A model generated the notes under the pieces. The model was given only the letters and a program-made list of their open reading frames with translations. It did no database searches and was not told the DNA's origin. Shown here in pieces: positions 29,981 to 39,659 of a DNA stretch of 64,000 nucleotides. The position numbers and the translations under genes were made by a program. Position 1 is the stretch's first letter, and the number at the start of each line of letters is the position of its first letter. Source of the DNA: an uncultured Sphingomonadales bacterium (GTDB taxonomy: Bacteria; Pseudomonadota; Alphaproteobacteria; Sphingomonadales; Rhodothalassiaceae); the NCBI GenBank assembly GCA_947499155.1, contig CANMND010000002.1:248001-312000 (forward strand), written 5' to 3'.

Positions 29981-30520
29981 TCACGCAAACTTCTTGAATG
30001 CGTCGTCTAACGGCGTTTTTGCGATGTGGTTTGTGTAGTTGCTGATGATTTTCTGGGACAAGCCCAAAATGATCTCTAGCAACTGCCTTTTGTTAAATCC
30101 GGCAGCGTAAAATGCCGCAATTTCCTCATGTGAGATATGACCACGTTTGCGGACGATACTTAACGTGGTGTCTTGCAAAACCTGTAGTTTTTCATTTGGC
30201 AAAGGAGCCTTGTCCCTCAAGGCTTCAATCAGGTCGTGATCGACCTTCATGGACTGCGCAATCATGCTATGGGCAGGCACGCAATAAGAGCAACCGTGCT
30301 CAACATTGATGCTTTGCCACACAACTGTGAGTTCTTCCGCATTGAACGAAGAGTTTGTAAAAAGCCCATGAAGCAACTGGTAGGCTTCCAAAATACCAGG
30401 AGCTTCCGCCAGAACGCCATGAAGATTCGGTATCATGCCGAATTCTTTTAAAGACCCTTCCAGAAGGGGTTTGCTGTCTTTCGGGGCGGAGTCTACATCG
30501 TGAATATGGAACGAGCTCAT
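29981..30520 (-). CDS. carboxymuconolactone decarboxylase / AhpD-like family protein
   Basis: VVWQSINVEHGCSYCVPAHSMIAQ (CxxC...H AhpD-like motif). Confidence 0.88.
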   Translation of the reverse strand: MSSFHIHDVDSAPKDSKPLLEGSLKEFGMIPNLHGVLAEAPGILEAYQLLHGLFTNSSFNAEELTVVWQSINVEHGCSYCVPAHSMIAQSMKVDHDLIEALRDKAPLPNEKLQVLQDTTLSIVRKRGHISHEEIAAFYAAGFNKRQLLEIILGLSQKIISNYTNHIAKTPLDDAFKKFA

Positions 30521-30671
30521 TGCCTGTCTTCCTTAATAGGGTGTCGTTTATCAAGTCCTCAGCGCATCACGGTCCCCGCGGATCGTCGGAACGCCGCAAC
30601 GCGCCTGATGAAAGACAAGTAGGGGTTGGCCAGTTCGTTTGCTTTGCAGATAAGTTCAATAAGTGTGCAAA

Positions 30672-31511
30672 TCAGCTCAATCTGAATTCCGTTGGGGATT
30701 GGCCGGTTTCTGCCTTGAACGCACGATTGAAAGCTGAAATGGAATTGAAGCCGGCCTGAAAGACAATCTCGGAGACAGGCAAGTCTTGCAGCTTCAACAG
30801 GGTTTTAGCCTTTTCGATTTTAAGCCGGGTCATGTATTTCCCCGGACTTTCCGAATAGACGTCACGAAATTTTCTCTTAAATGACGACAGACTCATGTGG
30901 CAAAGCTTTGCCAGCTCTTCCAGACCAAGATCAGTATAAAGATTGTTTTTAATGACGTCTTCAAACCGCGCGTAATAGGGTTTGAACATGGACGCAAGAA
31001 AGTCGACCTCTGAGGGTGCATCAAGCTTTCTGGTCATCAAAAGCACAAATTCCTTAAGCTTGTTCCCAATCAAAAGATCATCAGCAAGCTCAGGCGTTTC
31101 CAGAAGAATATTGATGCTGTCCCTGTAATGGCCAAGCAGGCGGCCTACCTCAACCTGCCTTAGATTATAGTCGTACATATGGGGAGATCTGATGGTCTCA
31201 ACATTAAAAAGGCATTGGAGTATGTCTGGATAAAGGAAGATGGCGATGGCCTCGCCACCCTCTTCAGAGTCATTTGGATAATTACTGCTCTCGTAAAAAT
31301 AATTCGTACATTTTGCGAGAAGCCCCATTTGAGGATTAACGTTAAACAGCTTGTTCTGATCGCGGACCCTGTATTCTCCCTTAGTAAAAAAAGCAAAGCA
31401 GGCCTCGTTCTCGTAATGATCGCGGGCCTGCCTTTTGAACGTCGGAAGTGACAGTTTTCTGAAGACCGCACGCCCTTTGTAGAGAATGGTTTTTTCATCC
31501 TCTCTCATCAT
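30672..31511 (-). CDS. AraC-family transcriptional regulator
   Basis: C-terminal LEELAKLCHMSLSSFKRKFRDVYSESPGKYMTRLKIEKAKTLLKLQDLPVSEIVFQAGFNSISAFNRAFKAETGQSPTEFR. Confidence 0.92.
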   Translation of the reverse strand: MMREDEKTILYKGRAVFRKLSLPTFKRQARDHYENEACFAFFTKGEYRVRDQNKLFNVNPQMGLLAKCTNYFYESSNYPNDSEEGGEAIAIFLYPDILQCLFNVETIRSPHMYDYNLRQVEVGRLLGHYRDSINILLETPELADDLLIGNKLKEFVLLMTRKLDAPSEVDFLASMFKPYYARFEDVIKNNLYTDLGLEELAKLCHMSLSSFKRKFRDVYSESPGKYMTRLKIEKAKTLLKLQDLPVSEIVFQAGFNSISAFNRAFKAETGQSPTEFRLS

Positions 31512-31561
31512 CAGCGTTAAGCCTTATAATTCACTTGCCGGACTGATCCAATGCTCAGCCA

Positions 31562-32404
31562 TTAATCCAGATCAGATGCATCATGTCTTTCTGCAAGTTG
31601 CAACTCTTCCTCACCCCAGGTCCGGTTAACACGTCGACCACGCTTAACTGCGGGTCTTTCGTCAATTTCTTGCGCCCAACGTGTTAGATGAGTGTATGTT
31701 TTCACATCCAGGAATTCGGCGGCATCATAAATTCTTCCCAGAACCATGGCGCCGTACCAGGGGAAGATGGCCATATCGGCAATGCTATACTCATCACCGC
31801 ACATAAAGCGGCGCTCTGCAAGATTTCGGTCCAGTACATCCAATTGCCGTTTGGCTTCCATGGCAAAGCGGTTGATCGGATATTCCAACTTCTCAGGGGC
31901 ATAGGCATAGAAATGGCCAAAACCTCCGCCAAGATAGGGAGCGCTTCCCATCTGCCAGAACAGCCATGACATGCACTCTGTCTTGCCTGCGGGATCCGTT
32001 GGCAAGAAGGCCCCAAATTTTTCTGCAAGATAAAACAGGATTGAACCGGATTCGAAAATCCGGATCGGGGATTTGCCACTATAATCAACCATGGCAGGGA
32101 TTTTGGAATTGGGATTAACCTCGACAAATCCGCTGCTGAATTGGTCGCCTTCTGTGATTTCAATCAACCAGGCATCATATTCAGCCCTGGTTTTGCCAAG
32201 GGCGAGAAGCTCTTCCAAACAGATGGTTACCTTCACACCATTGGGTGTTGCCAATGAGTAGAGCTGTAGTGGATGCTTGCCTTTTGGCAGATCTTTCTCA
32301 TGAGTTGGTCCAGCAATCGGACGATTGATATTGGCAAATTTACCACCGCTTTTATTATCCCAGGTCCACACTCGGGGCGGGATGTACTGTTTTTCTTCGC
32401 TCAT
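31562..32404 (-). CDS. glutathione S-transferase family protein, YghU-like disulfide-bond oxidoreductase
   Basis: YIPPRVWTWDNKSGGKFANINRPIAGPTHEKDLPKGKHPLQLYSLATPNGVKVTICLEELLA. Confidence 0.92.
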   Translation of the reverse strand: MSEEKQYIPPRVWTWDNKSGGKFANINRPIAGPTHEKDLPKGKHPLQLYSLATPNGVKVTICLEELLALGKTRAEYDAWLIEITEGDQFSSGFVEVNPNSKIPAMVDYSGKSPIRIFESGSILFYLAEKFGAFLPTDPAGKTECMSWLFWQMGSAPYLGGGFGHFYAYAPEKLEYPINRFAMEAKRQLDVLDRNLAERRFMCGDEYSIADMAIFPWYGAMVLGRIYDAAEFLDVKTYTHLTRWAQEIDERPAVKRGRRVNRTWGEEELQLAERHDASDLD

Positions 32405-32501
32405 TTATGAATAGCCTTCTATCACTAACTTGGAAATCGAGAGGTTAGCATTAACAGCGCAACTTGCAAAAATCTCAATCATTACGCGCAGTTTCGTCAT
32501 A

Positions 32502-33356
32502 TTACCCGCGTACACCTGAGATATAGGCAGCCGTTAGTTCATGGGTAGGTGTTTCAAACAAATGTTGGCATTGTCCAAACTCCACCAGTGTACCGACACG
32601 TTCGGTCATCCAGAAAAATCCGGCATAATTGGCGACACGACGCGCCTGCGCCAGATTGTGGGTGACGATGACCACGGTATAGCGTCCGCTCAGGCGCATG
32701 ATCAGTTCTTCCACCACCCCTGATGATAGCGGGTCAAGAGCACTGCAAGGCTCATCCATTAAAAGGATTTCCGGCTCCAGGACCAGCGCCCTGGCGATAC
32801 ACAGGCGTTGTTGTTGGCCGCCGGACAAGGAAAGGGCGGACGTATCAAGCCTGTCGGACACTTCCTCCCATAGGCCCACATCCCTTAATGCCTTTTCAAT
32901 CTTGTGCTGACGGACTTTACGTTCACGAACGCCGTGTTCCTTAAGTGGCAAGTCCAGATTACGCCAAATGGATAGGGGAAAAGGGTTAGGCTTTTGAAAA
33001 ATCATCCCAATACGTCGCCTGAGCTTTAATGTATCCACGCGGTCGTGCAGCAGGTCCACACCATCAAACAGGATATGGCCACTCACACGCGCATCTTCAT
33101 GATGGTCCGTTAGTCTGTTCAAGGTGGAAAGAAAACTGGTTTTGCCACAACCCGATGGACCGATCAGGGCCGTGATGCAGCCCTTGTGGATATCAAGTGA
33201 GACCCGCGACAAAACAGTTTTATTGCCATATCCGACGCTTAAGTCCTGAATGCGCAACACCGGCTCGGGAATGCAGCATGGCGCACCCTGCTCAATTTCT
33301 CCCAAGGTGTAGGGGACAGTTTTGTCCGTGTAAGTCGCCTGTGATCGTTTGTTCAT
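32502..33356 (-). CDS. pstB: phosphate ABC transporter ATP-binding protein
   Basis: Walker A GPSGCGKTSFLS, LSGGQQQRLCIARALVLEPEILLMDEPCSALDPLSSGVVEELI; ATG at 33356 overlaps the pstA stop. Confidence 0.93.
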   Translation of the reverse strand: MNKRSQATYTDKTVPYTLGEIEQGAPCCIPEPVLRIQDLSVGYGNKTVLSRVSLDIHKGCITALIGPSGCGKTSFLSTLNRLTDHHEDARVSGHILFDGVDLLHDRVDTLKLRRRIGMIFQKPNPFPLSIWRNLDLPLKEHGVRERKVRQHKIEKALRDVGLWEEVSDRLDTSALSLSGGQQQRLCIARALVLEPEILLMDEPCSALDPLSSGVVEELIMRLSGRYTVVIVTHNLAQARRVANYAGFFWMTERVGTLVEFGQCQHLFETPTHELTAAYISGVRG

Positions 33357-34186
33357 GATACAACTAGCCTTCGTTTGAACCATCTATCCACCATGCCTTG
33401 TGCCAGAATGCTGAGGGTCATAATCAGGATCACCAGTACCAGCGCCGAGGCGTACGCAGCAGTATCGCCGCCTGTCACATTCATGGATAAATCATAGATA
33501 TGCACCGATAGTGCCCGACCGGAATCCAGGAGTGATCCGGGCATGCGGTCGACATAGCCACTTGTATAGAGAAGCGCCGCTGTCTCTGCCGTCGCGCGCC
33601 CAAGTCCCAAAATCAGGCCTGCAACAAGTGCAGGGCGCGCACCCGGCAATATAATGTGCCAGATCGCTGCACTTTTGGTCATGCCCAGTGAAAGCGCACC
33701 GCGGCGCCAATCGTTATTGACTGCGCGAAGTCCGGATTCACAAGTCCGTACAAATATCGGCAAAATCATGCAGGCAAGCGTGAGGCCGCCGGACAACAGT
33801 GAAAAGCCCATTCCAAGATAGATACTGAAGAAAGCATTGCCAAAAAGCCCGTAGACGATAGAGGGTACCCCAGCCAGAATATCCAGTACGATACCGGTAT
33901 TATTGGCAAAGCGACTATTTACCGGGGCAAATTCCGATAGCCATACCGCAACACTTAGGCCAATGGGCAGGGCCACAACAAGGGCAATCAGCAAAATCCA
34001 GAAGGTAGATACCAATATGGGGGCGATGCCACCCGCGCGTCCGGCATTTTCAGGTGCGGAAAACAAAAAGGTCCAGGAAATGTGCGGCAGACCCTCTGTC
34101 ACCACGTCTCCCAAAACCCACAGCAAAGACAACACCACCAGGAAGGCACAAGTGGACATGCTCCAGGCAAACAAGCGGTCAGCCAT
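33353..34186 (-). CDS. pstA: phosphate ABC transporter permease
   Basis: Six-TM permease; GLFGNAFFSIYLGMGFSLLSGGLTLACMILPIFVRTCESGLRAV...ALSLGMTKSAAIWHIILPGARPALVAGLILGLGRATAETAALLYTSGY. Confidence 0.93.
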   Translation of the reverse strand: MADRLFAWSMSTCAFLVVLSLLWVLGDVVTEGLPHISWTFLFSAPENAGRAGGIAPILVSTFWILLIALVVALPIGLSVAVWLSEFAPVNSRFANNTGIVLDILAGVPSIVYGLFGNAFFSIYLGMGFSLLSGGLTLACMILPIFVRTCESGLRAVNNDWRRGALSLGMTKSAAIWHIILPGARPALVAGLILGLGRATAETAALLYTSGYVDRMPGSLLDSGRALSVHIYDLSMNVTGGDTAAYASALVLVILIMTLSILAQGMVDRWFKRRLVVS

Positions 34187-35069
34187 GGCTGTGCTCCTTA
34201 ACCTGGCTTTTTGTCATGCGATGTGCACCCCATGACAAAAACCAGACCAGAGCTGTCAGCAATAAACCTGATGCAAACAGGCTGGCGCGGTGGACATCCA
34301 TCGCATAGGCCATCTCCAGTGCAATATTGGCAGTCAGTACCCGCACTGGCTCAAATAGCCCGCTTGGGTTTTGCACGACATTTCCAGCGACCATCAAAAC
34401 CGCCATGGTTTCACCCAATGCCCGCGCTGTTGCCAGCAGCGCGCCACTGATTATCCCGGACCGGGCAGCTGGTAGGGAAATGTGCACAATCCGGGTCATG
34501 CGCCGTAAGCCCAATGCTTTGCCACCGGCTGTAATGTCGCTCGGAACACCGGAAAGTGCCGCTGAACTTGTGAGGGCAATTGTTGGCAGAATCATTAAGG
34601 ACAGTACCAGAACCGCTGCCAGCAGAGATGCACCGGGCGGTTGCCACTGGGCAATCATGGGCACTAGGCGCGTCAGACCCCAAAGACCAAAAACAACAGA
34701 CGGTATGCCCGCCAGCAGGTTAAGCAGCGTGCCAAAGCCTTTGGCAAGGACTGGTGTCGCGTAAAACTGCAGGAAAATTGCACTGCCAAGGCCAAGAGGC
34801 AAAGCTACAACAAGTGCACCAACTGTCACAGCCAGTGAGGACAAGATCATCGGCATCATGCCAAAATGACCTTCAAGTGGATACCAACCGTTATTTTGGA
34901 GCAGATCCCCCCATTGTCCGTCATTCCATATATGGGCAAATAACGGCCAGGATTCCCCAAACAGAAACGCTATGATCATCGCCAACAACAAGGCTGTGCT
35001 GCTGGCCAACACCACAAGAACCATGCGGACATTTTGATCGGACCTGTTATTGACGGCTTTCATTTTCAT
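34179..35069 (-). CDS. pstC: phosphate ABC transporter permease
   Basis: LAGIPSVVFGLWGL, ALGLRRMTRIVHISLPAARSGIISGALLATARALGETMAVLMVAGN. Confidence 0.93.
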   Translation of the reverse strand: MKMKAVNNRSDQNVRMVLVVLASSTALLLAMIIAFLFGESWPLFAHIWNDGQWGDLLQNNGWYPLEGHFGMMPMILSSLAVTVGALVVALPLGLGSAIFLQFYATPVLAKGFGTLLNLLAGIPSVVFGLWGLTRLVPMIAQWQPPGASLLAAVLVLSLMILPTIALTSSAALSGVPSDITAGGKALGLRRMTRIVHISLPAARSGIISGALLATARALGETMAVLMVAGNVVQNPSGLFEPVRVLTANIALEMAYAMDVHRASLFASGLLLTALVWFLSWGAHRMTKSQVKEHSHG

Positions 35070-35093
35070 ACCGACCGAGACCTCCTTGTCCGA

Positions 35094-35903
35094 TCATAAG
35101 GGTGCGGCAAAAAACTGTGCTTCAACCAGGTCAATTACTGCAGCCGATTGCGCATAGGTGATAAAGTCTTTTGCCAGTCCGATTGGTGCGGCCTTCACCA
35201 CCAGATTAAGCTCACGCGACAGGGGGTAATGGCCTGATGCCACAGCCTTTACCGTGGCCGGTTCATCTGCCATCGGCAGTAATCTGATGGGTGTGCCGTG
35301 AGCTTCTTCATAAACGGCGGCGCCAATGGAGACGTAGCCGATGGCGCCCGCGTTTCCTGCCACAGTTTTAATGCCCTGCTGATTGTCACCGATAATAATA
35401 TGAGCCTTGATCTGGCTGTTTTTGAGGGCGAAATGGTGTAAAAACAGTTCCAGCGTTGAACGCCCTTCCGCCTTGTTCACGACTGTTATCCGTTGATCCT
35501 TGCCTCCCACCTCATGCCAGTTTTTTATCTCTCCAGTGAAGATATTGATGATCTGTTGATCACTCAGACTGGGGACCTTGTTGTCTTTATGAAGGATAAT
35601 GCCGATACCGTCGATCGCGACGAGATAGGCTGTCAGATCGCTTTCCGCAGGCTTCAAGGCGCGGGACACCATACCAATATCCGACATCCCCATCCGGACA
35701 TCATTGATGGCACGGGACGAGCCGCCCATCTGGACATCAATGCGCACACCGGGATGGTCTGCTTCATAGCGCTTGGCGATTTCCGACATCAAAGGTGCAA
35801 CGGTACTGGACCCGGTCAGAGTCAGCCGATTATCGGCTGCGTGTGCGATAGACAGGCTCATAACCGCACCCAAAAGCAACAACACTCTGACAAGCACTTT
35901 CAT
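35094..35903 (-). CDS. phosphate ABC transporter substrate-binding protein (PstS-like)
   Basis: Signal peptide; LTGSSTVAPLMSEIAKRYE, QMGGSSRAINDVRMGMSDIGMVSR; next to pstC. Confidence 0.9.
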   Translation of the reverse strand: MKVLVRVLLLLGAVMSLSIAHAADNRLTLTGSSTVAPLMSEIAKRYEADHPGVRIDVQMGGSSRAINDVRMGMSDIGMVSRALKPAESDLTAYLVAIDGIGIILHKDNKVPSLSDQQIINIFTGEIKNWHEVGGKDQRITVVNKAEGRSTLELFLHHFALKNSQIKAHIIIGDNQQGIKTVAGNAGAIGYVSIGAAVYEEAHGTPIRLLPMADEPATVKAVASGHYPLSRELNLVVKAAPIGLAKDFITYAQSAAVIDLVEAQFFAAPL

Positions 35904-36421
35904 GGTGAAAGGCTCCTCATGGCCTTACACAGCGTAGCCTTGCTGTTTGAGGAAGACAGCATCGTCGTCAAAGACTCAATCCGTGCCTTGAGGTCATTAA
36001 AACAGCGGGCAAAATTTGCGCGTTCTTCTTCAAGATCGTCAGACGAACCTGCCGGATCAGGAAAGCTCCAGTGGAGACGCTCATAATCACCTGTAAAAAC
36101 AGGGCAGGGTTCAGACGCAGCGCTGTCACACACGCTCAGAACCAGATCCAGTTCCGGTGCATCAGGCTGAGTAAATTCATCCCAGTTTTTGCTTCGCAGG
36201 GCAGTGGTGTCTGGCACATCCAGTTGACTGATCTGTTCCAGAGCCAGCGGATTAACCTTTCCAGTAGCGCGACTGCCTGCGCTATAGGCCTGAAACAAGC
36301 TACCCCCGACAGTATTGAAAAGTGCTTCTGCCATGATGGAGCGGGCAGAATTGCCTGTGCAAATGACCAGCACCCGCATTTTGGGTATCTGTGGATTATT
36401 ATGGCCTTCCATCAGCAACAT
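35900..36421 (-). CDS. arsC: arsenate reductase, low-molecular-weight phosphatase type (ArsC)
   Basis: RVLVICTGNSARSIMAEALF (CxxNSxR P-loop), SQLDVPDTTALRSKNWDEF, LVLSVCDSAASEPCPVF. Confidence 0.88.
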   Translation of the reverse strand: MLLMEGHNNPQIPKMRVLVICTGNSARSIMAEALFNTVGGSLFQAYSAGSRATGKVNPLALEQISQLDVPDTTALRSKNWDEFTQPDAPELDLVLSVCDSAASEPCPVFTGDYERLHWSFPDPAGSSDDLEEERANFARCFNDLKARIESLTTMLSSSNSKATLCKAMRSLSP

Positions 36422-37512
36422 GACCCTCCTTTTGCAGCAGGAGCAGGGCTGGCCAGTACAACACCAGAAGCTGAAAGAGGCGACGGGAGAGACTCTACCG
36501 GGGCTGATTCATTAAAAGGCATGGAAGACCCACAACCCTTGAAAATACCAAAATGATGATCGAAATCACCGATGAATGTGAAGTGATCGGCAAAGCGGGT
36601 GTCTTTAAGCATACGCCATGTGTTGCCACAAACAGGGAACACGCGGCCCGTTTCGATTACATGATGCTCATCCAGAATGAACCGGTGCGGATTGTCAGGA
36701 ATAGTACCATGATAGATTACAGCCTGCCCATAATCCTCGCAGGCACTTTCCAGCTCATCATCCCTGAATAAACGATAGGTCGCTGAGAAAAAGCGAAGAT
36801 TACCAGCCTTCAGGGCAAGGGCATCATCGGTAATCTCTAAAGGGCGATGCTCTACCAGGCGGGGATCTGCAAAGCCTGCATCTTTTGAGAGCTGCAGAAA
36901 GTCATTCCAATAAAGCGCACCTCCCAAGCATTCTCCGTACATGACCGGATCCTCACGGACCGCATCCGGCACGCGGCGATCAGAATAAACATCGGAGAAA
37001 TAAAACTCTCCGCCCGGCTTCAACAGGCTATGCACGCCCTCTAGGACCGCAGCCTTATCCGGCGACAGGTTGATGACGCAATTGGATACGATCACATCAA
37101 AAGAGCCAGGCTCCAGATTCAGTTCATCAAGCTTTTCAATATAACCCTTGATAAACCGCACATTATCAAAGCCGAAGGCTTCTGAGTGCCAGTCCTGGTG
37201 ACCCTTGGCCACTTCCAGTTGCTCATCGGTCATGTCAACGCCCACGACCTCACCCTTTGGCCCTGCAAGCTGCGCCAGTGCATAGACGTCCCGCCCGGAA
37301 CCGCAGCCAAGATCCAGCACCCGGCATCCTTCCAGAAGGGAAGGGCAGACCAGACCGCAGCCATAATAGCGTGACAAAACCTCGGGATGGATGCGCGCCA
37401 ACAGGGGTTTGAGCCATGCTGGCATTGTACTGCTGTCACAGCAGGCGCTGGTTTTCAAATCGGCTGAGCTTTGCAGCGTTTTGCCGTAATAGTCCTTGAC
37501 GATTTTATGCAT
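36412..37512 (-). CDS. arsM: arsenite S-adenosylmethionine methyltransferase
   Basis: ATG at 37512 (MHKIVKDYYGKTLQ); VLDLGCGSGRDVYALAQLAG, IVSNCVINLSPDKAAVL, FSDVYSDRR, conserved Cys residues, C-terminal GGSCC. Confidence 0.93.
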   Translation of the reverse strand: MHKIVKDYYGKTLQSSADLKTSACCDSSTMPAWLKPLLARIHPEVLSRYYGCGLVCPSLLEGCRVLDLGCGSGRDVYALAQLAGPKGEVVGVDMTDEQLEVAKGHQDWHSEAFGFDNVRFIKGYIEKLDELNLEPGSFDVIVSNCVINLSPDKAAVLEGVHSLLKPGGEFYFSDVYSDRRVPDAVREDPVMYGECLGGALYWNDFLQLSKDAGFADPRLVEHRPLEITDDALALKAGNLRFFSATYRLFRDDELESACEDYGQAVIYHGTIPDNPHRFILDEHHVIETGRVFPVCGNTWRMLKDTRFADHFTFIGDFDHHFGIFKGCGSSMPFNESAPVESLPSPLSASGVVLASPAPAAKGGSCC

Positions 37513-37536
37513 TGGGGCTCGCTCCATCCAAACTCG

Positions 37537-38118
37537 TTATCCTGAGACCAAAGTATCGCGCGGCTGTTCGTTAAGCATTTTGCAGTGTTCAAAGGCAAAA
37601 TCTCGAATCTGGTCGAAATCCAGATGGTCTCCTTCATCTCTTCCGTAATAAGATTTTTCTATAATACCAGCGCTGTTCACCAGAAATTCTGCGGGCATGG
37701 TATCCATGCGGCCGCCGATGGTTAACGGAAAATAGCCCTTGCCAAACATGGCCTTAAGCAATGTAGGGAAGCGAAAGACCAGGCCTTTCAGAACACCTTT
37801 CCATGAGTGGCGGATGCCATAATATCCGTGAACGACCCCGCCTTCGTCAGCGAGAACTGGAAATGGAGAGTCGTGCCGTTCAGCGTATTTTTGCAGATCA
37901 GACAAGGATGATTCAAAAACTGCAACAATTGCAAAATCTTTTGGCAGTTCATCCAGACGACTGATCAATTGATGCAGACGAAGGTTACAAAATGGACAGG
38001 ATGCAAATCGAAAAAATGCCAGCAAACAGGGATTCCCGGCCATAGTGTCAGAATTCCATACCGAACCATCCATTGATGGCAGGCTGAAAGAAATAACCGG
38101 CTGTCCAGGCTGTAGCAT
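37537..38118 (-). CDS. peroxiredoxin-like (AhpC/TSA fold) protein
   Basis: Thioredoxin fold with AFFRFASCPFCNLRLHQL. Confidence 0.85.
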   Translation of the reverse strand: MLQPGQPVISFSLPSMDGSVWNSDTMAGNPCLLAFFRFASCPFCNLRLHQLISRLDELPKDFAIVAVFESSLSDLQKYAERHDSPFPVLADEGGVVHGYYGIRHSWKGVLKGLVFRFPTLLKAMFGKGYFPLTIGGRMDTMPAEFLVNSAGIIEKSYYGRDEGDHLDFDQIRDFAFEHCKMLNEQPRDTLVSG

Positions 38119-38200
38119 GGGTAATACCTTATTAAGGATTTTCTTATTGGTCGCGAGTTAATCCGGATTTCTTACACGTCTCATACGGAAAAATGTGGGC

Positions 38201-38953
38201 TCAGTGATTGGCCATCGGAAAGTCGCAAGAAACGTCCGCGCCTACAAAGTGCAGATCTGCAAAACCGGCACGGGCCTGCTCTTTGGTGTTATCTGTGTCT
38301 GAAGCCACTGCCAGTAAGCTTGCTTTCATGGGATGGTCTCCAAATGCCTGACGAGCATCCAGCAATACATTGCGTCGCTCTTGCACCCAGTTGCCTGCAT
38401 TGTCTGGACCAGACTGCACCACTGACATGCGCATGCGGTCAGTATAGGCGTTAGGCATGTCAGTCCCAACGGGATAACGATTATCCCACACATAATTGAT
38501 CGCAGCGTCAGGAACGTGTTCTCCAAAGATCTGCCGTGCCAGATTCAGTTTAAAGCGGGTGCCCCAACTCATTGCAGATCGCGGGAATTCGAACGCCACA
38601 TAAACTCTGGCTGCATAATCATCACCGGATTTGCGACTCATATCGGCTGACTCAAGCGGTGAATCCACTCGCCAGCGCCAGCACAGAACTGGTGTCTGCT
38701 CCAACTGAATCTCAAGCGGACTGGCAAGAAGTGCCATGCTGGCATCCGCACTGGCTTCAATTGCAGTCACACCGTCCCAGTGAATAATTTGATAGCGCGT
38801 CTGCGGTACCTTCTCATCCAGCTGAATTACATGCCAGGGGTCTGGCGGCACTTCAGACTCATGAGTGAAACTGCCGACTGCTACAGTCGGCAGGGTAGTA
38901 TCTATAAGGCCAGCACCTGAACTGATGATCAGGGCGACAGCAGGTCCCAGCAC
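38201..38953 (-). CDS. DUF3047 domain-containing protein
   Basis: TPVLCWRWRVDSPLESADMSRKSGDDYAARVYVAFEF; GTG at 38953 just past the DoxX stop is a likelier start than the ORF-track ATG at 39067. Confidence 0.8.
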   Translation of the reverse strand: MLGPAVALIISSGAGLIDTTLPTVAVGSFTHESEVPPDPWHVIQLDEKVPQTRYQIIHWDGVTAIEASADASMALLASPLEIQLEQTPVLCWRWRVDSPLESADMSRKSGDDYAARVYVAFEFPRSAMSWGTRFKLNLARQIFGEHVPDAAINYVWDNRYPVGTDMPNAYTDRMRMSVVQSGPDNAGNWVQERRNVLLDARQAFGDHPMKASLLAVASDTDNTKEQARAGFADLHFVGADVSCDFPMANH

Positions 38954-38954
38954 T

Positions 38955-39389
38955 TTATGTGTTGTTTCTGGCGGGCCACACGTACAGCTCGTCCCAATCT
39001 CTGAGCCAGTAAAGCGCAAGACAGGCCGCCAGCATTGGCCATGCCGCAAAGAACAACAGGCTATCAAATGGGGTCATGTACAATTTGTAGGACGCAAAGG
39101 TAGAAATGCCGTGAATGATCAGGACAGCGCCATATGTCAATCTGCGTTTAATGCCGGCAACAAATGCCAATATCAGCAAAAGTTCAAGGCCACCAATAAT
39201 ATAAGAGAGATTATCGGTCAGCCAGTCGATACCATAAAAGCTATTGAATACCGCTCCTGTGTGAGACGGATTAACGAATTTATCCAGTGTCCACATTAGC
39301 ATAACCAGAAACACGCCAAGTCTCAGCACCAGTAATGAACGCGTCAGTCGCTTTTCCAAATCAGCAGAAAGGGAAGAAGTGTCGGACAT
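38955..39389 (-). CDS. DoxX-like four-TM membrane protein
   Basis: 144 aa, about four TM segments, RLGVFLVMLMWTLDKFVNP. Confidence 0.75.
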   Translation of the reverse strand: MSDTSSLSADLEKRLTRSLLVLRLGVFLVMLMWTLDKFVNPSHTGAVFNSFYGIDWLTDNLSYIIGGLELLLILAFVAGIKRRLTYGAVLIIHGISTFASYKLYMTPFDSLLFFAAWPMLAACLALYWLRDWDELYVWPARNNT

Positions 39390-39566
39390 TTGTTACTCTC
39401 CTTGCTCGATCATGCATCGCAATCAAGTCACGTACACGAATTCGTAATGGTGGATAGGTCGCAGCTAACCAATTCTGAGGCCAGAATCATAATTGTGCTG
39501 CCAGACTCGCTGCACACCATTTCGGAGCAGGGATGATAGAAAAGCCATAAAACTCTTTGTATTTAC

Positions 39567-39584
39567 ATTCACATTTATGTGAAT
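39567..39584. promoter_or_regulatory. palindromic candidate operator upstream of the DoxX...ArsM...Pst operon
   Basis: ATTCACAT-TT-ATGTGAAT perfect 8-bp inverted repeat. Confidence 0.45.
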
Positions 39585-39659
39585 ATTCATTTGCTCTGTG
39601 GCAGGAGACGGCCTTGTCAAGGGTGCCTGTAATCTGGCTGGAAATCTTTAAATTATCGA

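Noticed and set aside
35493-36086. 197-aa plus-strand ORF spanning pstS/arsC
   Set aside because: Antisense to two well supported genes; no domain signature
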